A stretch of 64,000 nt of DNA from Pachyseris speciosa (Eukaryota > Cnidaria > Anthozoa > Scleractinia > Pachyseridae). This document shows, in pieces, positions 59,235 through 64,000 of the stretch. The stretch spans positions 285,001 to 349,000 of the forward strand of contig JAEMWC010000273.1 in assembly GCA_016490735.1 (NCBI GenBank). The letters run 5' to 3'. The notes under the pieces were generated by a model, which worked only from the letters and a program-made list of their open reading frames with translations, was not told the origin of the DNA and ran no database searches. Every line of letters begins with the position of its first letter. Position 1 is the stretch's first letter. The position numbers were made by a program, and so were the translations under genes.

Positions 59235-60040
59235 GGGGTGCTCTCCGCCTGGGGGGCCAGTGCTCTGAAGCGTTTTTCCTGAAAGCGAGAGAGGGCATCA
59301 GCAATCTCGTTATGAATTCCCGGAACGTGACGAGCCCTAACGTAAAAATTGTGTTTCATAGAAACGAGAACCAGAAAGCGAAGTAAGTCCATGATACGCG
59401 GGACCTTTGAATGGCCCGAGTTAATAATAGAGACTACTGACTCGTTGTCGCACCAAAATTGAATTCGTTTGCCCGAGAAATGGGGGTACCAAATGGCACA
59501 GGCAACAACTATGGGGAAGAGTTCTTGCCATTCGATGCTTATGCCACTGTCACTGCTAAGTTGCATGTGGGGAAGCCAGTGACCCTGAAACCATTTCCCG
59601 TTGAAATATCCCCCATAACCTGTACGACCCGATGCATCGGTATAAAGTTCCATATGGGGGGAGGGGGTAACGGTAGTATTAAGGAAAAATGAACGCCCAT
59701 TCCAACCCTCTAGGAAGGCTTTCCACATGTTTAGGTCTTTAAAGAACTCCTTATTTAATCTTATGTGGTGGAAACGACTCGGTACCCCTTTAGTTAAATT
59801 GATCATGCGCTGAAGGAAGGTTCTGCCGGGGACAACCGCTTTGCACGCAAACTGAAGGGTACCTATGAGAGATTGCAGCTCAACAAGGCGTATGGACCGG
59901 CGTTTGGTAAAGGAGTTCAGCATTTCCCGGGTGCGAGTGAGTTTGTCCTCTGGAAGGCGGGCTTCCATGCGGGTGCTGTCAAGAACGATACCCATAAATT
60001 CAAGTTCCTGGGAAGGGCCCAGGGTTTTGGAAGCTACCAC
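59201..60040 (-). CDS. DIRS-like element RT thumb and RNase H
   Basis: 280 codons continuing the RT frame. It starts VVASKTLGPSQELEFMGIVL, then LVELQSLIGTLQFACKAVVP (RT connection). RNase H acidic residues are visible in ELYTDASGRTGYGG, EWQELFPIVVA, FWCDNESVVSII and HNEIADALSR. It would degrade the RNA of the cDNA hybrid. This part is intact, but two stops separate it from the RT palm. Confidence 0.85.
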   Translation of the reverse strand: MVASKTLGPSQELEFMGIVLDSTRMEARLPEDKLTRTREMLNSFTKRRSIRLVELQSLIGTLQFACKAVVPGRTFLQRMINLTKGVPSRFHHIRLNKEFFKDLNMWKAFLEGWNGRSFFLNTTVTPSPHMELYTDASGRTGYGGYFNGKWFQGHWLPHMQLSSDSGISIEWQELFPIVVACAIWYPHFSGKRIQFWCDNESVVSIINSGHSKVPRIMDLLRFLVLVSMKHNFYVRARHVPGIHNEIADALSRFQEKRFRALAPQAESTPCSIPPSLMTL

Positions 60041-60963
60041 GGGGCTTGAAGGGACATGAAGACCCGAAGTAAGGTACTAAAACTTTGTAAGCATTGTAGC
60101 CGGGTGGGTTCAGCTATGAACGTCCAAAATGTGAAGGACACGTTCTAGTCGGTAATTGTGCTTCAAGATCCACTCGAGGGCATCCGAAAATTGATTAAAC
60201 AGGAATGGGGCACTCCTGAGACCAAAGGGGAGATAAAGATCAACATAAAACTGTGATTGCCAATAAATACCCAGGAGGTGCCAGTCGTCCGGATGAATTG
60301 GGATAAGGCGAAAGGCGGATTTCAGATCGGTTTTGGCCATATAAGCACCCGGACCCAGGGATAACAAGATGCCAATAGCGTCGTCCACCCGGACATATTG
60401 GAGGGTGTAGGCATCTTTGGGAATGAAGTCATTGATACTATCCCCCTCAGGGTACGACAGGTGATAGATAGTACGCCATTCCGTAGAATGCTTTTTGGGA
60501 ATCACACCCAGGGGATGGCACTGGAGCTGGGGTAAAGGGGGGAGGGGAAAGGCCCCGCTACCCGACCTAGCGAGATTTCCTTTTTTAGATTCTTAGAAAC
60601 CACCTCGGGATGCTGCGTGGTCGATATTAGGTTGCGCGAGACCCGTTGTTTCTCCGGACCAGTATACCCCACACGGGTGCCATAACGGAAAGAATTAATT
60701 AAATTAGCACTAAAAGCATGATTAGGATGTTGGGAGAGCTCCCTTGCTAACTTATCGACACTGATAGGGGTGGATACTGAAGGTAAGATGTTCCTTGCAA
60801 GGAGACGCACTTTATCTTTTGCTACGGTCGCGGGAACTGGAACTCTGGTGGCTGTGGGAGCCGCCCTTGGAGACACCGGCGGGGCAGTTGAGGATGGAGT
60901 GGTTGGCTGAACGGCAGCGTCGGCACACATGCGGGAAGTGGCAGGTACTTGCGGTGCAGCCAC
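60041..60963 (-). pseudogene. DIRS-like reverse transcriptase, frameshifted and catalytically broken
   Basis: The N-terminal part (60963-60502) ends in a frameshift at a C-rich tract near 60535. The palm continues in another frame: IPKKHSTEWRTIYHLSYPEG, MAKTDLKSAFRLIPIHPDDW and LYLPFGLRSAPFLFNQFSDA. Where family members have a paired-Asp LDD motif, this copy reads LDVHS followed by a stop, with a second stop 12 codons later. The second catalytic Asp is lost, so the enzyme is dead. Confidence 0.8.
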
Positions 60964-62080
60964 TGGCGCGGTTGAACCGGAAACAGACAGCTCCCCTCGA
61001 TGGGCGACGGGATGGGTCAGCGGAGGGGCAATCGTTTTGGCTGTGGTACGGGCTGCAGCAAGTGAGACAATGAGGCTTAGCCAATCCCGAGAAGGTGACA
61101 GTCCACAGTTCTAAATCAACCTCGTCCCAACTTATAGTAAGGTCATTAGCTGCCCTGCGGCGAAACTGCTCGTCATATGTGACCCAGGCCAATCCCTGGA
61201 ACTGAGTCTCGGCCCTGCTAATTATTTGTTGGTATTTTAGCAGCTCAGTAGATCGCCGGGGATGCGCCGCAACGATAATTAACATGTACGTAGTGTACGC
61301 GTCTACCCATTTATGAAAGGTGTCTATGGTGGGCTTGCGTCTGCGAACCATAGTCAGTGGGGAGAAATGGGAGCCTGGGGACGAATCCTCCATCCGAAAC
61401 TGCAACTCAGGAACCTGGGGCCGAGCAAGCGAATCAGGGAGCAAGGAAGTGAAATCTACGTACTCACCCCGGAGGATTTTATCCTCTAAGTTCCTATCCA
61501 AGGGACGATGGAGGCCCAATGGGGTAGCAGTTCCTGGACGACGTGGCTGCACTCCAGTGTACTGCAACGCTGGGCCCAGGGAAGGCAACGTCCTTGGATT
61601 CAAGTAGCTCTGGAGAGCGCGATCCAGTGTAGACGCGACCGTGCTCTCAATGGCGGTGAGCTGGACTGGTGACAGAGACTGCTGAGGGTGGGTCTCGTCC
61701 GCCTCGAAGAAGTCGTTGAAGGCATCCTTCTCCGAGATGTCGTCGCCCACGTTCTCCGACTCACTACTGGACGAGTCTGCTTCGGGTTCTGTGGTCGCCG
61801 GAACAGGCGTAGGCAGCGAACGTTTGCTTTTAGCAGGCGCCTTTTTAAGTCACTTAGTTGGCTGGCGACCAGCTGTTGTGCTGCCATGAGGAGGAATCGC
61901 CGGGTGGAGGGCGGACTTTAGGCGTTTGGCCAAGGCTGCTTTAGTGCCTGTGATAGGAAGATTGAGGGCCTGCAAGCGGAGGCGAAGAACTTCTTCCGTC
62001 AAAGAGGCAAGATCCTCGGCATTGTTTCGGCGGGACTTTTGGGCCTTGGAAGACTTCGACAAAGCACGTGGACGAGCCAT
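60812..62080 (-). pseudogene. DIRS-like gag with N-terminal SAP motif, interrupted by one stop
   Basis: From ATG 62080: a basic start (MARPRALSKSSKAQKSRRNN), then a SAP-type DNA-binding motif, LTEEVLRLRLQALNLPITGT then KAALAKRLKSAL (residues ~28-60). A single in-frame TGA at 61850-61852 precedes the acidic and central gag region (from about 61750), which ends with cysteine clusters: CLTCCSPYHSQNDCP, CFRFNRASGCTASTCHFPHV and CRRCRSANHSILNCP. The same frame runs on both sides of the TGA, so only one mutation or recoding event separates them. Confidence 0.75.
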
Positions 62081-62609
62081 TACAAAATTCTGAGACACGG
62101 ACTACAGTAACGTAAGGAAAGCTATTAAGCGAATGAGCAGAATGGCTCAAGATATACTTTATATAGCTAGACGTGCGTCTAAAACTAGGCCAATGGAAAA
62201 TCGCGTACCATAGCTTTACAGGAACGCACGTGTTTACAAGGAGACATGAATGGAGGTATTTACCGCTACGGCCATACGGAACGGTTGTTACAAGTTTTGA
62301 GACATAGGTGCATGATAGAAAGTAATCGACCTTTGAGCGATTAGAAGAGTACATTGTATTATTGAGACAACAAAGAGATAAATGTTGTACAATTCGTGGC
62401 TCGTTGCGTGACATGAGTTACATGTACGAATACTAACTTAGATCAGAAGCGTCACGCTCCATTAACTGCGATTTACGATGCTCTGTAAATCTTTATAAAA
62501 TATTGAATTTATTTTACTGCAGACTTCCAGGAATTGGTTGAAATACACCGAGAAACATATTGGCGTTATCGGCTGCAGTTCCAATCTTGTCATCTCACCT
62601 TGCTTTCAA

Positions 62610-62915
62610 ACTCTTTGAACACGTTTGGAAAAACGTGCCTTGAGAAACGAAACTGGATTTCTCCGCAATAAATTCTTCATGTCACATCCCGTAGTCACGT
62701 CGTTTGGGTATTGCCTTTTGATTTTGGTGCTAAAAATCATGTGTGACTCGTGTGTTTTCTCTCTGAATGAATGAACTTAGTGGAATTAAGGGCTTCGATT
62801 TGAGGGCCACGAGATCGAGGCAAAAGAGGTGATATACATCTCGAAAATTTCAAATGCCTTCTGATGACGTAATGAGCCTGGAATAGTCTGCTGCGAAGCC
62901 TGGTGGCTTTGCAGC
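62610..62915. other. Intron or intergenic segment without recognised features
   Basis: About 300 bp between the duplication and SINE copy G. Nothing named. Confidence 0.35.
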
Positions 62916-62919
62916 AATA

Positions 62920-63070
62920 AGCAGTAGTGAAAATAAGACCTGAAAAAAAAATTGAGGCTTGTACAGGGTTTTAACCCATGAACCTGTGATACCAATGCAG
63001 TGCTCTACCAACTGAGCTAACAAGCCAACTGGGAGCTGGTCATTTTGTTGGTTTGTAATATAGCCATGAG
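62920..63070 (-). repeat. tRNA-derived SINE, copy G
   Basis: tRNA-like head at 62956-63026 on the minus strand (GGCTTGTTAGCTCAGTTGGT, GGGTTAAAACCC in the T-arm). Truncated at its 3' end. Confidence 0.7.
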
Positions 63071-63084
63071 TGATGAATATGCCC

Positions 63085-63300
63085 AAATGAATATATGAAA
63101 ATCATGTAATTATTTGAACTGCGGATTAAAGAATGAATATGTGAGCGATCATCGCAGTTATGAACACTACTTAATAAGTAGTAGTGAAAATAAGGCCTGA
63201 CAAAGATTCAGGCTTGTACGGGGCTTGAACCCATGACCTCTGCGATACCGGTGCAGCGCTCTACCAACTGAGCTAACAAGCCAACTGGCAGCTGCCATTT
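63085..63300 (-). repeat. tRNA-derived SINE, copy H, with a near-perfect tRNA fold
   Basis: The head 63211-63282 (minus, 72 nt) folds with a 7-bp acceptor stem GGCTTGT/ACAAGCC, D-stem GCTC/GAGC and a T-stem with loop TTCAAGC. The anticodon loop CCGGTAT reads GGT (Thr) but has C instead of U at position 33. The family tail (CAGGCCTTATTTTCACTACT and a 3' GATCGCTCACATATTC) shows it is a SINE rather than a tRNA gene. Confidence 0.7.
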
Positions 63301-63905
63301 CACAGCTCCCAGTGAAGTACTGCTAATGACTGGCAGTACTTTACAATTTTTAAATTAATTTTCATCACATTTCTTTATTGCATGTATAATGCAATCTTTA
63401 AAGACAAGAAGAGATTTGCAAGAAACAAGGTGAGATAAAATAAAACTCAAATCACAGGGCGGCATATGATTTATGATTACAGAAGTTGTAATAATGTATT
63501 AGAGGTTAGTAATAGTAAGCTGAATTCACTGGTCATAGACCTGTTAAGCGACTCTTATTTCACCTTTTGCCAAACTGCTTGTACATAGAGAAAATGTAAG
63601 CAATAGTAACTAGCAGCTAGTTTGAGCCCTGCAGTCAAAGCTTAAGGTATCTCACAAAAGCGATTGTAAATAATTAGTCTTAATTATCAGAGAAGACTTA
63701 TTCACCATGATGTTATCATTTAGCATAACAATGAAGATTTATCCATATTTATTTGTCCTTACTTTATACAGGAAACCACGAAAAACTTGACCATTTGAAA
63801 TTTAAAAACAAAATGGTTTCTACAAGCAAAGTACTTAATAAGGGTTTGAACCTCTTGTGACTTACAGATCAAATGTTCACAACCAATCTTTGCAATCCCT
63901 AAAAA
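63301..63905. other. Unassigned sequence at the right edge
   Basis: About 600 bp, AT-rich, with no recognised feature before the candidate microexon. Confidence 0.35.
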
Positions 63906-63910
63906 CTTAC

Positions 63911-63931
63911 TAGTTCTTCCCAAAGGAGATC
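63911..63931 (-). CDS. PLCG: Candidate further PLC-gamma microexon (21 nt)
   Basis: Bounded by TTCCACAG and a consensus GTAAGT donor. In phase 1 it encodes SPLGRT plus one base, giving ..GRTN-ELHFGER.., similar to PPTELHFGEKWFH of vertebrate PLCG2. The phase agrees with the next exon at 55792. It is short, and the acceptor is weak evidence by itself. Confidence 0.4.
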
Positions 63932-64000
63932 CTGTGGAACAAAGTCTCGGTTTGAATACATGAACTGTTTAAATGTTCATTGCACCTATTCAATCCTACT

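Larger units (their letters stand above)
57739..62495 (-). mobile_element. DIRS-like tyrosine-recombinase retrotransposon, defective
   Basis: A 4.76 kb element read right to left: SAP/gag, reverse transcriptase, RNase H, tyrosine recombinase. Boundaries come from comparison with copy 1 of the surrounding duplication: ..CCAAT|element|TAAAATATT.., with no target-site duplication, as expected for recombinase-mediated insertion. The termini share inverted CGCAGTT (left TAATGTCGCAGTT; right, inverted, GTAAATCGCAGTT). No methyltransferase domain was seen between RNase H and recombinase. Stops in gag and RT disable it. Confidence 0.85.
57000..62610. repeat. Tandem duplication (about 270 bp unit), each copy hit by a different transposon
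   Basis: Copy 1 (57000-57582) contains the MITE at 57134-57439. Copy 2 (57583-57738 plus 62496-62610) contains the DIRS-like element. Shared landmarks: TAGCGTTCAAT, TTATCAGCGCCTGATTC, TTACATTGTCACAAAAACAC, ATTAAATACAACCAAGTGAA, TAAAATATTGAATTTA and GGAATTGGTTGAAATA. Confidence 0.8.

Noticed and set aside
61941..62414. Long minus-strand ORF (157 codons) upstream of the DIRS-like gag
   Set aside because: It overlaps the SAP/gag start in another frame, has no recognisable domain and spans the element terminus; most likely a chance ORF.
63211..63282. Functional tRNA-Thr gene
   Set aside because: The fold is good, but U33 is missing and the same sequence with a shared non-tRNA tail recurs at several sites, so it is a SINE.
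1..64000. Bacterial origin or operon structure
   Set aside because: Spliced metazoan genes, LINEs, SINEs and MITEs throughout; no ribosome-binding sites or compact gene order.

Overview
This is metazoan nuclear DNA: AT-rich, intron-bearing and crowded with transposable elements. I infer a cnidarian, most likely an anthozoan such as a stony coral. The evidence is an invertebrate-style phospholipase C gamma gene combining features of vertebrate PLCG1 and PLCG2, a TMEM70 gene, and a repeat mixture (Tx1/L1-like and CR1/L2-like LINEs, Penelope-like elements with hammerhead-like motifs, a DIRS-like tyrosine-recombinase element, many TTAA and TA MITEs, tRNA-derived SINEs). The species assignment is inference only. 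Layout, left to right: 0-0.8 kb is the first coding exon (minus strand) of an acidic nuclear-type protein that continues off the left edge. 1.04-6.58 kb is an apparently intact two-ORF L1/Tx1-type LINE with a short target-site duplication. 7.55-11.55 kb is a decayed minus-strand LINE, abutted by a Penelope 3' end and split by a 1.09 kb inverted-repeat element packed with CTGTCGG-type subterminal motifs. 12.06-12.83 kb is a hAT remnant. 14.3 and 16.2 kb carry two copies of a pogo/Tigger-like MITE flanking the intronless TMEM70 gene (15216-15980, plus). 16.8-24.5 kb is repeat-rich intergenic DNA, including a TIR element that carries what looks like a captured CIDE-N first exon. 24.58-55.79 kb (minus) is the 3' two-thirds of a phospholipase C gamma gene: 21 exons reconstructed with consistent phase, encoding nSH2, cSH2, SH3, the second half of the split PH domain, the PLC-Y box, C2 and a coiled-coil tail. 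A possible further microexon lies at 63.9 kb. The gene includes one apparent U12 AT-AC intron and one GC-AG intron. Its introns hold most of the other repeats: Penelope-like elements, MITEs, SINEs, a pogo-like relic, a RecQ-helicase fragment and a double perfect palindrome. 57.0-62.6 kb is a tandem duplication in which one copy received a 3-bp-TSD (PIF/Harbinger-like) MITE and the other a 4.76 kb DIRS-like retrotransposon, so each copy is the empty site of the other. Functionally, PLC-gamma is a cytosolic signalling enzyme recruited to tyrosine kinases by its SH2 domains; TMEM70 is a mitochondrial inner-membrane assembly factor; the acidic protein is probably nuclear. They are neighbours, not a pathway. 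All similarity statements come from recognising motifs by eye; no database search was run.
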